Source: Streptomyces sp. 846.5
GTDB lineage: Bacteria > Actinomycetota > Actinomycetes > Streptomycetales > Streptomycetaceae
NCBI RefSeq assembly: GCF_004365705.1
Contig: NZ_SOBN01000001.1
Coordinates: forward strand, 1,302,001 to 1,366,000
Direction: 5' to 3'
Length of the DNA: 64,000 nucleotides
The translations under genes were made by a program, and so were the position numbers. The notes under the pieces were generated by a model. The model did not search any database and was not told the origin of the DNA. It was given only the letters and a program-made list of their open reading frames with translations. This document shows positions 50,214-59,563 of this stretch, piece after piece; position 1 is the stretch's first letter; each line of letters starts with the position of its first letter.

Positions 50214-50885
50214 GTGGCGATCCGAGTGCTGCTGGTCGACGACCAGCCGCTGCTGCGTACCGGATTCCGGATGATCCTGGAGGCCGAGGCGGACATCGCG
50301 GTGGTCGGCGAGGCCGGTGACGGCCAGCAGGCGCTGGACCAGGTCCGGGCGCTGCAGCCGGACGTGGTGCTGATGGACATCCGGATGCCGCGGATGGACG
50401 GGGTGGAGGCGACCCGGCGGATCGCCGGGCCCGGCCGTGACGGCCCGGCCAAGGTCCTGGTGCTGACCACCTTCGACCTGGACGAGTACGTGGTGGAGGC
50501 GTTGCGCGCGGGGGCCAGCGGCTTCCTGCTCAAGGACGTCCCCGCCGAGGAGCTGGTGCAGGCGATCCGGGTGGTCGCGGACGGCGCCGCGATGCTGGCC
50601 CCGAGTGTCACCCGGCGGCTGCTGGACATGTACGCGGGCCGGCTGCCCTCCGGCGACGAGGCGCCGCCGCAGTCGCTGGCCACGCTGACCGAGCGCGAGG
50701 TCGAGGTGCTGAAACTGGTGGCCCGGGGGCTCTCCAACGCCGAGGTGGCCGGGGAGCTGTTCGTCAGTGAGACCACGGTGAAGACCCATGTCGGCCATGT
50801 GCTGACCAAGCTGGGACTGCGGGACCGGGTCCAGGCGGCGGTGTTCGCCTACGAGAGCGGCCTGGTCCGGCCCGGGAACGGCTGA
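50214..50885 (+). CDS. NarL/FixJ-type (LuxR) response regulator, orphan
   Basis: 223 residues. Receiver domain: IRVLLVDDQPLLRTGFRM (acidic pair), the phospho-acceptor Asp in VVLMDIRMPRMDG, LTTFD and the Lys in FLLKD. LuxR-type HTH: LTEREVEVLKLVARGLSNAE followed by VSETTVKTHVGHVLTKLGL. Start GTG 50214 has GGAG six bases before. No histidine kinase is encoded next to it, so its partner must be elsewhere. It follows the RecB-like gene by 35 bp and ends before a strong bidirectional terminator. Confidence 0.95.
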   Translation: MAIRVLLVDDQPLLRTGFRMILEAEADIAVVGEAGDGQQALDQVRALQPDVVLMDIRMPRMDGVEATRRIAGPGRDGPAKVLVLTTFDLDEYVVEALRAGASGFLLKDVPAEELVQAIRVVADGAAMLAPSVTRRLLDMYAGRLPSGDEAPPQSLATLTEREVEVLKLVARGLSNAEVAGELFVSETTVKTHVGHVLTKLGLRDRVQAAVFAYESGLVRPGNG

Positions 50886-50894
50886 AGCGGCGCA

Positions 50895-50925
50895 GGGCCC
50901 GATCGGAGTGGATCCGATCGGGCCC
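50895..50925. terminator. bidirectional terminator
   Basis: GGGCCCGATCGGA (50895-50907) and TCCGATCGGGCCC (50913-50925) form a perfect 13-bp stem with loop GTGGA, between the convergent response-regulator and substrate-binding-protein genes. Confidence 0.9.
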
Positions 50926-50936
50926 CGTGCTCGGGA

Positions 50937-52577
50937 CTAGTTCTTGCCGATCATCCAGAAGCGCATGATCGAGGCGATGTCCAGGGTCAGCGGTACCCCG
51001 GTGATGTTCGCCTGGGTGGCGATGTACTGGTTGTCCTGCCACAGCGGGATGTACGCCGCGTCAAGGGCGAACTGCTTCTGGATCGCCGCGAAGGTGTTCG
51101 CGGTGGTCTGGTCCGCCCGGTCGGCCTCCTTCAGGCTGAGCGGGTGCAGGTCGTTCATGATCGTCGACGGCGCGTAGTTGTTGCCGAAGGTGTTGTTCTT
51201 GCCGACGAACGGCGAGACGAAGTCGTCCGCGTCCGGGTAGTCCGCCTGCCAGCCGGTCATCGACGCGGCGAGCTTGCCGCTGGACCACAGCGGGACCAGG
51301 GCGCCCAGGTTGGGCACGGACTTCAGGGTGACCTTGAAGATCCCGCTCGCCTCCAGGGTCGACTTGATCTGCGCGGCCTCGGCCGGACCGGCCGCGGAGT
51401 TGGCGGCATAGGTCAGGGTGAAGTTGATCGGCAGCGTCACGCCGGACAGCGAGGACTTGACCTGGTCGGCCTTGAGCGGGTCGTTGCTGTAGGGGGACTG
51501 CTCGAACGGCCGGGTCTGGTCGCCGATGCCCTGCGGGATCACCGAGTACAGCGGGGTGACCGTGTTCTGGTAGACCTTGTCCGCGATGGCCTGGCGGTCG
51601 ATCAGCTTGGCGATGGCCTGGCGCACGGACTGGTTGTTGAAGGGGGCGACGTCGACGTTGAGCACCATCATCCGGATGCTGGAGCCGGTGCCCTGGACCA
51701 CCTGGAGGCCCTTGCCGAGCTGCTGCGCGCCCTGCAGCGCGACGATGTCCGCCGGGGCCAGGTCACTGCCCGCGTTGAGGTCGATGCTGCCGTTCACCAG
51801 GGCGGTCTTCACCTCCGCCGGGGTGTCGTAGAAGTTCAGCGTGGTACCGGCGTTCAGCGGCTTGGTCGAGCTGTAGGCGCCCTTGTAGGTCGGGTTGAGC
51901 ACCAGCTTGAGGGTGGCCGGGGCGGGCTTGCCGTCGGAGCCGGTCCTGGTCGTCGCCGAGGCGACGGTGTAGATACCGGAGCCGACCGCGCCGGTGCCGT
52001 CCAGCAGCTTGGTGTCGGAGTAGACCTTCGGGTCCACGATCTCGCCGACGCCGGAGGCCAGGCGGTCGGGGAAGGTCGCGTCAGCGGTCTTCAGGTGGAA
52101 GGTGACCTGCTGCGTCCCGCTGGTCTCCACCGACTGGAGCGTGTCGAGCAGCACGCTCACCCCGGAGCCGTTGTCGGCCCCCTTCTCCGAGCCGATCTTG
52201 AGCACCCGGTCGAAGGAGAACTTCACCGCGGCCGCGTCCAGCGCGTCGCCGTTGGAGAACTTCAGGTCCGGCAGCAGGGTGCAGGTGTAGGTCAGGTACG
52301 AGGAGTCGGTGAACTTGCAGCTCTTCGCGGCGTCGGGGCTCGGTGCGTTGGCTCCCGGCAGGTAGGTCATCAGCCCCTGGTAGACGTTGTAGAACACGGT
52401 CCAGGAGCCGGTGTCGTAGGCACCGGCCGGGTCGAGACTGGTGTACGCGCTGACCGTCCCCAGGGTGATCGTGGAGTTGGCCCCGCTCTTGCTCCCCGAC
52501 GAGGTGGAGCCGCAGGCGGCGGTGGCCGTGAGGAGGCCGACACAGCCGATCGCCGCAAGTCGTTTCGCTGCTGACAT
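50937..52577 (-). CDS. ABC transporter substrate-binding lipoprotein, family 5 (peptide type), orphan
   Basis: 546 residues. Signal peptide with lipobox TAAC (MSAAKRLAAIGCVGLLTATA then ACGS). The SBP_bac_5 fold is seen in TLGTVSAYTSLDPAGAYDTG, VYQGLMTYLPGA, LLPDLKFSNGDALDAAAVKF and the C-terminal WQADYPDADDFVSPFVG. These proteins capture oligopeptides or nickel for ABC import. No permease or ATPase genes are adjacent, so it either uses a transporter encoded elsewhere or acts as a receptor. ATG 52577 has GAAGGAAGT upstream. The 292-bp gap before it is AT-richer near 52790-52869, probably its promoter, with no defined operator. Confidence 0.93.
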   Translation of the reverse strand: MSAAKRLAAIGCVGLLTATAACGSTSSGSKSGANSTITLGTVSAYTSLDPAGAYDTGSWTVFYNVYQGLMTYLPGANAPSPDAAKSCKFTDSSYLTYTCTLLPDLKFSNGDALDAAAVKFSFDRVLKIGSEKGADNGSGVSVLLDTLQSVETSGTQQVTFHLKTADATFPDRLASGVGEIVDPKVYSDTKLLDGTGAVGSGIYTVASATTRTGSDGKPAPATLKLVLNPTYKGAYSSTKPLNAGTTLNFYDTPAEVKTALVNGSIDLNAGSDLAPADIVALQGAQQLGKGLQVVQGTGSSIRMMVLNVDVAPFNNQSVRQAIAKLIDRQAIADKVYQNTVTPLYSVIPQGIGDQTRPFEQSPYSNDPLKADQVKSSLSGVTLPINFTLTYAANSAAGPAEAAQIKSTLEASGIFKVTLKSVPNLGALVPLWSSGKLAASMTGWQADYPDADDFVSPFVGKNNTFGNNYAPSTIMNDLHPLSLKEADRADQTTANTFAAIQKQFALDAAYIPLWQDNQYIATQANITGVPLTLDIASIMRFWMIGKN

Positions 52578-52869
52578 GACTTCCTTCGTGTCCTGGCCGA
52601 CGCTGTGGACGCCGGGCCGGAGGTCGTACGACCTCGCCACTGCCCCATGACGAGGTCGACCGCAGGCTGCAGCAGCGTGGCGTGAGGGTCCGCGCGCCAG
52701 GGCGGGACACCACCGCTCGGGGTGTCGCACAGGTCTCGCGGTGTTCGATCGTCTGTAGCGTGCCATACGACCGCCCCGGCTCGCACTGTGCCCTAACTTT
52801 GGGTTCGAGAAGGAGTCGATTTATTGCCTGGACTTCTCCACAGATGTCCGATTTGGCGTTAGCAGCTAG

Positions 52870-53586
52870 TTACCTTGACTGACTGTCAGGTTCCGGAACC
52901 AGGCTGCGCAGCAGTGCCACGTCCAGTTCCGCCAGCGACGCGAGCACGATCCGCCCCGGGGCCTCCTCGATCGGGGTCACCGAGGGCACCGCGACCACCC
53001 TGCAGCCCGCCGCCTCACCCGCCCGGACCCCGGTGGGGGCGTCCTCGACCACCACGCAGCGCTCCGGGTCGGCGCCCAGCCGCGCGGCGGCGAGCAGATA
53101 GGGGTCGGGGAACGGCTTGGTGCGCTCGACCTCGTCCCCGGCCACCGAGAAGGCGAAGCGTTCGGAGCCCAGCGTCTTCAGCACCAGGTCGATGATCCGG
53201 CGGTGCGAGGCCGAGACCAGCGCCGCGGGGATGCCCTCCGCGGCCAGCTCGTCCAACAGCTCCATCGCGCCCGGGCGCAGCGGCACACCCCGGCCGACCA
53301 GCTCTACGAAACGATCGTTGATCATCCGTCCGAGCCGGTCGGCGGTCAGCGGCGCGCCGCTGACCGCCAGCAGGTAGTCCACCACCCGGGTCATCGGGCC
53401 GCCGACGACGATCTGGCGGTCGGCCGCGGTGAGCGTGCAGCCGTACTCGGCCAGCAGCTCAGACTCCGCCTCCCACCAGAAGTCCTCGGTGTCGACCAGG
53501 GTCCCGTCCATGTCCAGCAGGACGGCCTGCAGGCCACTGGGGCGGCGGGCAAGGACGGCAGAGGCGGCAAATGTGGTCACCAGCAC
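52870..53586 (-). CDS. HAD family phosphatase (beta-phosphoglucomutase-like)
   Basis: 238 residues. HAD motifs: nucleophile Asp in VLLDMDGTLVD, Ser/Thr in ALVSASHRR, Lys in ERTKPFPDPYL and the Asp pair in CVVVEDAPTGVRAG. The cap is of the helical (C1) type, as in phosphoglucomutase-like and pyrophosphatase-like phosphatases. Substrate unknown, likely a small phosphorylated metabolite. GTG 53586 is the first start; a second GTG lies two codons on. It follows metH by 13 bp and is probably cotranscribed. Confidence 0.92.
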   Translation of the reverse strand: MLVTTFAASAVLARRPSGLQAVLLDMDGTLVDTEDFWWEAESELLAEYGCTLTAADRQIVVGGPMTRVVDYLLAVSGAPLTADRLGRMINDRFVELVGRGVPLRPGAMELLDELAAEGIPAALVSASHRRIIDLVLKTLGSERFAFSVAGDEVERTKPFPDPYLLAAARLGADPERCVVVEDAPTGVRAGEAAGCRVVAVPSVTPIEEAPGRIVLASLAELDVALLRSLVPEPDSQSR

Positions 53587-53599
53587 ACAATAGCCACCA

Positions 53600-56500
53600 C
53601 TATCGGGCGTTGAAGTACTTCGCCTCCGGGTGGTGGATCACAATGGCGTCGGTCGACTGCTCGGGGTGGAGCTGGAACTCCTCCGACAGTTCGACGCCGA
53701 TCCGCTCCGGCCGGAGCAGCTGGGCGATCTTCGCCCGGTCCTCCAGCTCGGGGCAGGCGCCGTAGCCCAGCGAGAAACGCGCGCCGCGGTACTTCAGCGC
53801 GAACATCTCCTTCATCTCCGCCGGGTCCTCCCCGGAGAAGCCCAGCTCGGCGCGGACCCGGGCGTGCCAGTACTCCGCCAGTGCCTCGGCCAGCTGGACC
53901 GAGAGGCCGTGCAGCTCCAGATAGTCCCGGTAGGAGTCGCCGGCGAACAGTTCGTTGGCGGCCTCCGAGATCCGGTTGCCCATGGTCACCACCTGGAACG
54001 CGACCACGTCCTTCTCACCCGACGCCTCGGGCCGGAAGAAGTCCGCCAGGCACAGCCGGCGGCCGCGGCGCTGCCGCGGGAAGCCGAACCGGGTCCGCTC
54101 CTCGCCGTCCTCGCCCAGCACCACCAGGTCGTTGCCCTGGGACACCGCCGGGTAGTAGCCGTAGACGACCGCGGCCTCCAGCAGGCCCTCGGTCTGCAGC
54201 CGGTCCATCCACATCCGCAGCCGCGGACGGCCCTCGGTCTCCACCAGCTCCTCGTAGGAGGGGCCTCCGGAGCGGGCGGCCTTCAGCCCCCACTGGCCCT
54301 TGAACAGCGCGTCCTCGTCCAGCCAGGAGGCGTAGTCGTTGAAGCTGATCCCCTTGACGATCCGGTCCCCCCAGAACGGCGGCACCGGCACCGGGTTGTC
54401 CAGGGCCACGTCGGAGCGCTCCGTGGACTCCTCCGGCTCGTCCACCTCGACCTTGGCGTGCCGGCGCTGCTTGAGCTCGGGCAGCACCGCGCCGGGGACC
54501 CCGCGCTTGACCCCGATCAGGGCGTCCATCAGCCGCAGGCCCTCGAAGGCGTCCCGGGCGTAGCGCACCTCGCCCTGGTAGATCTCGTGCAGGTCCTGCT
54601 CGACATAGGCCCTGGTCAGAGCCGCGCCGCCGAGGATGACCGGGAAGTCCGCCGCCATCCCCCGCTGGTTCAGCTCCTGCAGGTTCTCCTTCATGATCAC
54701 GGTGGACTTCACCAGCAGCCCGGACATCCCGATCACATCCGCCCGGTGCTCCTGGGCGGCCTCCAGGATGGTCGAGACCGGCTGCTTGATGCCCAGGTTG
54801 ACCACGGTGTAGCCGTTGTTGGTCAGGATGATGTCGACCAGGTTCTTGCCGATGTCGTGCACGTCGCCCTTGACGGTGGCCAGCACGATGGTGCCCTTGC
54901 CCTCGTCGTCGGACTTCTCCATGTGCGGCTCCAGGTAGGCCACCGCGCCCTTCATCACCTCGGCGGACTGCAGCACGAACGGCAGCTGCATCTGGCCCGA
55001 GCCGAACAGCTCGCCGACCGTCTTCATGCCCTCCAGCAGCACCGAGTTGACGATCTCCAGGGCCGGCATCACGCCCAGCGCCTCGTCCAGGTCGGCTTCC
55101 AGGCCCTTGCGCTCGCCGTCCACGATCCGCCGCTGCAGCCGCTCCTCCAGCGGCAGCGCCGCCAACTCCTCGGCCTTGCCGGCCCGCACCGAGGCCGCGC
55201 TGACGCCCTCGAACAGCTCCAGGAAGCGCTGCAGCGGGTCGTAACCCTCGCGGCGGCGGTCGTACACCAGGTCCAGCGCGACCTCGCGCTGCTCCTCGGG
55301 GATCCGCGCCATCGGCAGGATCTTCGCGGCGTGCACGATCGCCGAGTCCAGGCCGGCCTCCACGCACTCGTTCAGGAAGACCGAGTTGAGCACCATCCGG
55401 GCCGCCGGGTTGAGGCCGAAGGAGATGTTGGACAGGCCCAGCGTGGTCTGCACGGCGGGGTGACGCCGCTTCAGCTCCCGGATGGCCTCGATGGTCTCGA
55501 TGCCGTCCCGGCGGGACTCCTCCTGCCCGGTGCCCAGGGTGAAGGCCAGACAGTCCACCAGGATCGACGACTCGTCGATCCCGAACCGCCGACCCAGGTC
55601 CTCGATCAGCCGCTCCGCGACGGCGACCTTGGTCTCCGCGGTCCGGGCCTGCCCCTGCTCGTCGATGGTCAGCGCGATCAGCGCGGCGCCATACTCCTGC
55701 GCCAGCGCCGCGGTGCGCCCGTACCGGGAGTCGTCGCCGTCCCCGTCCTCGAAGTTCACCGAGTTCAGCACGGCCCGGCCGCCGAGCATCTGCAGCCCGG
55801 CCTCCAGCACCGGGGGCTCGGTGGAGTCCAGCACGATCGGCAGGGTCGAGGCGGTCGCCAGCAGCCCGGCGAGCTTCTTCATGTCCTCGACGCCGTCGCG
55901 CCCTACGTAGTCCACGCACAGGTCCAGCAGGTGCGCGCCCTCGCGGATCTGCTCACGCGCGATCTCCACGCAGGCCTGCCAGTCCGCCGCCAGCATGGCC
56001 TCGCGGAACTTCTTCGACCCGTTGGCGTTGGTCCGCTCGCCGATCGCCAGGTAGGAGGTGTCCTGGCGGAACGGCACCGCCTGGTACAGCGACGCGGCGG
56101 AGGCCTCCGGCCGGGGGTCGCGGGGGGTGACCTGCTGTCCGCGCACCCGCTCCACCACGGCCTTCAGGTGCTCCGGGGTGGTGCCGCAGCACCCGCCGAC
56201 CAGCCCGAGGCCGTACTCCCGGGTGAACACCGCGTGGGCGTCCGCCAACTGCGACGGCGTCAGCGGGTAGTGCGCGCCGTCCTTGGTCAGCTCCGGCAGC
56301 CCGGCGTTGGGCATGCAGGACAGCCCGATCCGGGCGTTCTTGGCCAGGTAGCGCAGGTGCTCGCTCATCTCGGCCGGACCGGTGGCGCAGTTCAGGCCCA
56401 CCAGGTCGATCCCGAGCGGCTCCAGCGCGGTCAGCGCCGCGCCGATCTCCGAGCCCAGCAGCATGGTGCCGGTGGTCTCCACGGTCACCTGCACGATCAC

Positions 56501-57076
56501 CGGGAGGTCGACCCCCGCCTCGCGCAGCGCGGCCTTCGCCCCCAGCGTCGCCGCCTTGGTCTGCAGCAGGTCCTGGCTGGTCTCCACGAGCAGCGCGTCG
56601 GCGCCGCCGGCGATCAGCCCCGCCGCGTTCAGCCGGAACCCCTCCCGCACGGTCTCGTACGGCAGGTGCCCCAGCGTCGGCAGCTTGGTGCCCGGCCCCA
56701 TAGACCCCAGCACCCAGCGGGGGCGGTCCTCGGTCGCGAAGCTGTCGGCGACCTCCCGCGCGATCCGCGCCCCGGCCTCGGACAGCTCGAAGATCCGCTC
56801 GGGGATGTCGTACTCCCCCAGCGCCGAGAAGTTCGCCCCGAAGGTGTTGGTCTCCACACAGTCGACACCCACCGCGAAGTAGGCCTCGTGCACGCCCTTC
56901 ACGATGTCGGGGCGGGTCACGTTGAGGACCTCGTTGCACCCCTCCAGCCCCTGGAAGTCCTCCATGGTGGGCTCCTGCGCCTGGAGCATGGTGCCCATGG
57001 CACCGTCGGCCACCACCACCCGGGAGGCGAGCGCTGCTCGCAGATCGTCTGCGCGGGACTGCTGGGGAACGGTCAT
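53600..57076 (-). CDS. metH: cobalamin-dependent methionine synthase
   Basis: 1158 residues with all four MetH modules: homocysteine-binding domain (1 to about 325, zinc Cys in GGCCGTTPEH), pterin/folate domain (about 345-610, ERTNANGSKKFREAM), B12 domain with DVHDIGKN (His740 ligates cobalt) and the C-terminal SAM-dependent activation domain ending HHPEAKYFNAR. Transfers the methyl of 5-methyl-tetrahydrofolate to homocysteine. ATG 57076 has AGGGAG upstream; the frame is open for 405 more codons without gene-like composition. No cobalamin riboswitch was recognised in the 252-bp leader region; TATGCT at 57138-57133 may be the -10. Confidence 0.96.
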   Translation of the reverse strand: MTVPQQSRADDLRAALASRVVVADGAMGTMLQAQEPTMEDFQGLEGCNEVLNVTRPDIVKGVHEAYFAVGVDCVETNTFGANFSALGEYDIPERIFELSEAGARIAREVADSFATEDRPRWVLGSMGPGTKLPTLGHLPYETVREGFRLNAAGLIAGGADALLVETSQDLLQTKAATLGAKAALREAGVDLPVIVQVTVETTGTMLLGSEIGAALTALEPLGIDLVGLNCATGPAEMSEHLRYLAKNARIGLSCMPNAGLPELTKDGAHYPLTPSQLADAHAVFTREYGLGLVGGCCGTTPEHLKAVVERVRGQQVTPRDPRPEASAASLYQAVPFRQDTSYLAIGERTNANGSKKFREAMLAADWQACVEIAREQIREGAHLLDLCVDYVGRDGVEDMKKLAGLLATASTLPIVLDSTEPPVLEAGLQMLGGRAVLNSVNFEDGDGDDSRYGRTAALAQEYGAALIALTIDEQGQARTAETKVAVAERLIEDLGRRFGIDESSILVDCLAFTLGTGQEESRRDGIETIEAIRELKRRHPAVQTTLGLSNISFGLNPAARMVLNSVFLNECVEAGLDSAIVHAAKILPMARIPEEQREVALDLVYDRRREGYDPLQRFLELFEGVSAASVRAGKAEELAALPLEERLQRRIVDGERKGLEADLDEALGVMPALEIVNSVLLEGMKTVGELFGSGQMQLPFVLQSAEVMKGAVAYLEPHMEKSDDEGKGTIVLATVKGDVHDIGKNLVDIILTNNGYTVVNLGIKQPVSTILEAAQEHRADVIGMSGLLVKSTVIMKENLQELNQRGMAADFPVILGGAALTRAYVEQDLHEIYQGEVRYARDAFEGLRLMDALIGVKRGVPGAVLPELKQRRHAKVEVDEPEESTERSDVALDNPVPVPPFWGDRIVKGISFNDYASWLDEDALFKGQWGLKAARSGGPSYEELVETEGRPRLRMWMDRLQTEGLLEAAVVYGYYPAVSQGNDLVVLGEDGEERTRFGFPRQRRGRRLCLADFFRPEASGEKDVVAFQVVTMGNRISEAANELFAGDSYRDYLELHGLSVQLAEALAEYWHARVRAELGFSGEDPAEMKEMFALKYRGARFSLGYGACPELEDRAKIAQLLRPERIGVELSEEFQLHPEQSTDAIVIHHPEAKYFNAR

Positions 57077-57328
57077 CGTTCTACTCCCTGGGGTGCGACG
57101 GCTGTCGACTGGCGCGGGTGACGCGCGGGGCAAGCATAATCCCTCAGCTTCTGCCAACGGGTTCCCGTGAGTCGAGCCGCGCCACCTCAGGGTTTCGTGG
57201 GGGTCCGGGGGGTCGCTCCCCGGATAGCTGGAGCCGTCGCCGCCGGATTGCCTTTCCGATATCCACCGACCGGACGCGTCCGTGATTCGTACGGAACCGT
57301 AAGAGCCGGGAATGAGTCCGATCTTGGT

Positions 57329-58312
57329 ATGGGCATAAGGGTGTGGGCCCTCCGAACCGTCATGACCGCGCTGCTGGCGCTGGTCGGGTGTGTTCTCGGG
57401 GCCACCGGCGGTCTGTGGATCAATGATCTGGGGACGCCGAGCGCGGACGCGAGGACCAGGCTGGGGGACGCCGTCTGGCTGGGCCACGCCTGGGTCGACG
57501 GACACAAGGGGCCCGCCGACGTGGACGCGCTGGTTCGGCAGATGGGCGGCGGCGTGCACGATCTTTTCGTCCATTCGGGTCCGCTGCGCCACGACGGCAC
57601 GCTCGACCCGGCCCTCTACCCCAGGGCATCCTGGCTGGTCACTGCGCTGCACCGGGCGGTGCCCGGGATCCGGGTGCAGGCCTGGCTGGGCGATGTGGTC
57701 GACTCCGAGGGCCCCGGGCTGGACCTGACCCGCACCGACCGGATCGTCGGCTCCTTCCGGCAGGCGCTGGACGCGGGTTTCGACGGCATCCACGTCGACT
57801 TCGAGCCGGTGCACTCGGGCGACCAGGACTTCCTGAACGTCCTGGAGCAGGCCCATCTGCTGACGACCGAGCGGCACGCGGTGCTCTCGGTCTCGGTCCC
57901 GCAGACCGAGCCGGTCCCCGGGATCCATCTGCTCGGCGCCGCCCTGGCCGACCACCCCAAGTGGTGGACGGCCGGCTATCTCTCCGACGTCGCCGACCGG
58001 GTCGACCAGGTCGCGGTGATGGCCTACGACTCCGCCCTGCCGCTGCGGAGCCTGTTCTCCGGCTACGTCCAGCAGCAGACCCGGCTGGCGCTCCAGTCGG
58101 TCCCCAGCTCCGTCGACCTGCTGATCGGCCTCCCGGCCTACCACGACGACAACGCCTTCCACCACGCCTCCGCCGAGACCGTCGCCGCGGCGATCCGCGG
58201 CGTACGCCTGGCGGACCACGGGCGGCTGAAGTTCGGCGTGGCCCTGTACGTCGACTTCGCCGCCACCGCCGCGGACTGGGCGGCGTACCACCGCGACTGG
58301 CTCGACCCCTAG
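57329..58312 (+). CDS. GH18-like TIM-barrel lipoprotein
   Basis: 327 residues. The N-terminus (MGIRVWALRTVMTALLALVG then C) is a short signal with a lipobox-like L-V-G-C at Cys21. The body resembles a small glycoside hydrolase 18-like barrel: FDGIHVDFEPVHSGD has the acidic core with Glu159, but the DxxDxDxE motif has lost its second Asp (DGIHVDFE). LSVSVPQTEP and VAVMAYDSALPL fit the following strands. It may hydrolyse or only bind a glycan. ATG 57329 lacks a clear ribosome site; divergent from metH. Confidence 0.75.
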   Translation: MGIRVWALRTVMTALLALVGCVLGATGGLWINDLGTPSADARTRLGDAVWLGHAWVDGHKGPADVDALVRQMGGGVHDLFVHSGPLRHDGTLDPALYPRASWLVTALHRAVPGIRVQAWLGDVVDSEGPGLDLTRTDRIVGSFRQALDAGFDGIHVDFEPVHSGDQDFLNVLEQAHLLTTERHAVLSVSVPQTEPVPGIHLLGAALADHPKWWTAGYLSDVADRVDQVAVMAYDSALPLRSLFSGYVQQQTRLALQSVPSSVDLLIGLPAYHDDNAFHHASAETVAAAIRGVRLADHGRLKFGVALYVDFAATAADWAAYHRDWLDP

Positions 58313-58441
58313 GAGGGTGCTGACGGCACCGCAGCCGCACCGCGTCGGGAGCGGAACCGGCGGTTACACGCCGTAGGCTGGGGCACCTATCAAGACGTGC
58401 AAGAGCCCGCCGTTCAACGGCGTCTGTGGAGGGAGGCCCTG

Positions 58442-59308
58442 ATGATCGAGCTCGAGGACATGCCCGAGCTGATCGACCCGGTCATGGTGGCCGCGTTCGA
58501 GGGCTGGAACGATGCCGGCGACGCCGCATCGGCGGCGGTGGCGCATCTGGACGAGATCTGGGACGGGAAGGTGTTCGCCGCGCTGGACGCGGAGGACTAC
58601 TACGACTTCCAGGTGAACCGCCCGACGGTGTGGCTGGACGAGGGGGTGCGCCGGATCACCTGGCCCACCACCCGGCTCTCGGTGGTCCGGGTGACCGAGC
58701 CCAAGACCCGGGACATCGTGCTGATCCGCGGGATCGAGCCGAGCATGCGCTGGCGGTCGTTCTGCCAGGAACTGCTGGCCATCGCCCATGAGCTGGGCGT
58801 GGAGATGGTGGTGATCCTGGGTGCGCTGCTCGGGGACACCCCGCACACCCGCCCGGTTCCGGTCAGCGGGGTGACCTCGGACGCCGAGCTCGCGCAGAGC
58901 CTGGACCTGGAGGAGAGCAAGTACGAGGGGCCGACCGGGATCGTCGGGGTGCTGCAGGAGGCCTGTGCGCACGCGGGCATCCCGGCGGTGACCTTCTGGG
59001 CCGCGGTGCCGCACTATGTGGCGCAGCCGCCGAACCCCAAGGCGACGCTGGCCCTTCTGAACAAGGTGGAGGACCTGCTCGACCTGCGGATTCCGCTGGG
59101 CGAGCTGCCGGACGACTCCCGGGCCTGGCAGCTGGGGGTGGACCAGCTGGCCGCGGAGGACAGCGAAGTCGCGGAATACGTGCAGCAGTTGGAGGAGGCC
59201 AAGGACACCGCCGAACTGCCGGAGGCGTCCGGCGACGCCATCGCGCGGGAGTTCGAGCGCTATCTGAAGCGACGGGACAACCAGCCGCCGCGCCACCCCG
59301 GGGAGTGA
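58442..59308 (+). CDS. PAC2 family protein
   Basis: 288 residues. MVAAFEGWNDAGDAASAAVA and the alternating GALLGDTPHTRPVPVSG, then IPAVTFWAAVPHYVAQPPNP identify the PAC2 (proteasome assembly chaperone 2) ATP-grasp-like fold shared by archaeal and actinobacterial proteins. In eukaryotes the family assembles proteasomes; in actinobacteria the role is not established, though conservation in Pup-proteasome bearing genomes is suggestive. GGAGGGAGG precedes ATG 58442. The helical C-terminus (VQQLEEAKDTAELPE) is probably exposed. Confidence 0.9.
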   Translation: MIELEDMPELIDPVMVAAFEGWNDAGDAASAAVAHLDEIWDGKVFAALDAEDYYDFQVNRPTVWLDEGVRRITWPTTRLSVVRVTEPKTRDIVLIRGIEPSMRWRSFCQELLAIAHELGVEMVVILGALLGDTPHTRPVPVSGVTSDAELAQSLDLEESKYEGPTGIVGVLQEACAHAGIPAVTFWAAVPHYVAQPPNPKATLALLNKVEDLLDLRIPLGELPDDSRAWQLGVDQLAAEDSEVAEYVQQLEEAKDTAELPEASGDAIAREFERYLKRRDNQPPRHPGE

Positions 59309-59379
59309 CGGTCACGCTTCGCGCCCGCCGGATCGGGTGAAGACGGGGCAGATCCGCCGTTCGATGGGCCAAACGGTCG

Positions 59380-59408
59380 ACGGAACGGGAGTTCGGTTAA
59401 CGTTCCGT
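59380..59408. repeat. inverted repeat in PAC2-DUF6643 gap
   Basis: ACGGAACG (59380-59387) and CGTTCCGT (59401-59408), perfect 8-bp arms, 13 bp apart, 72 bases past the PAC2 stop. It could be a weak terminator or an operator; the rest of the 255-bp gap shows only a possible -10 TACCGT at 59551-59556. Confidence 0.35.
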
Positions 59409-59563
59409 GAAGATATCGCACGAGCTGGGCGCGGGGCGATGGTCGGATCTGACCTTTTTTCATACTTTCGACCAGCTGGGCAGTTCGAAGCGGAGGGAGG
59501 CCGTGGAAATCCCTCCCGTGACACTCTCCTCAGCAGGCACATTGTGGGCTTACCGTATGCGTC

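Noticed and set aside
57077..57328. Possible cobalamin riboswitch upstream of metH
   Set aside because: No B12-box-like segment or matching paired elements were found by eye; only a -10-like TATGCT.
53600..58291. A 1563-codon open frame on the minus strand through metH
   Set aside because: The upstream 405 codons lack gene-like composition and a start; the conserved MetH N-terminus and ribosome site are at 57076.
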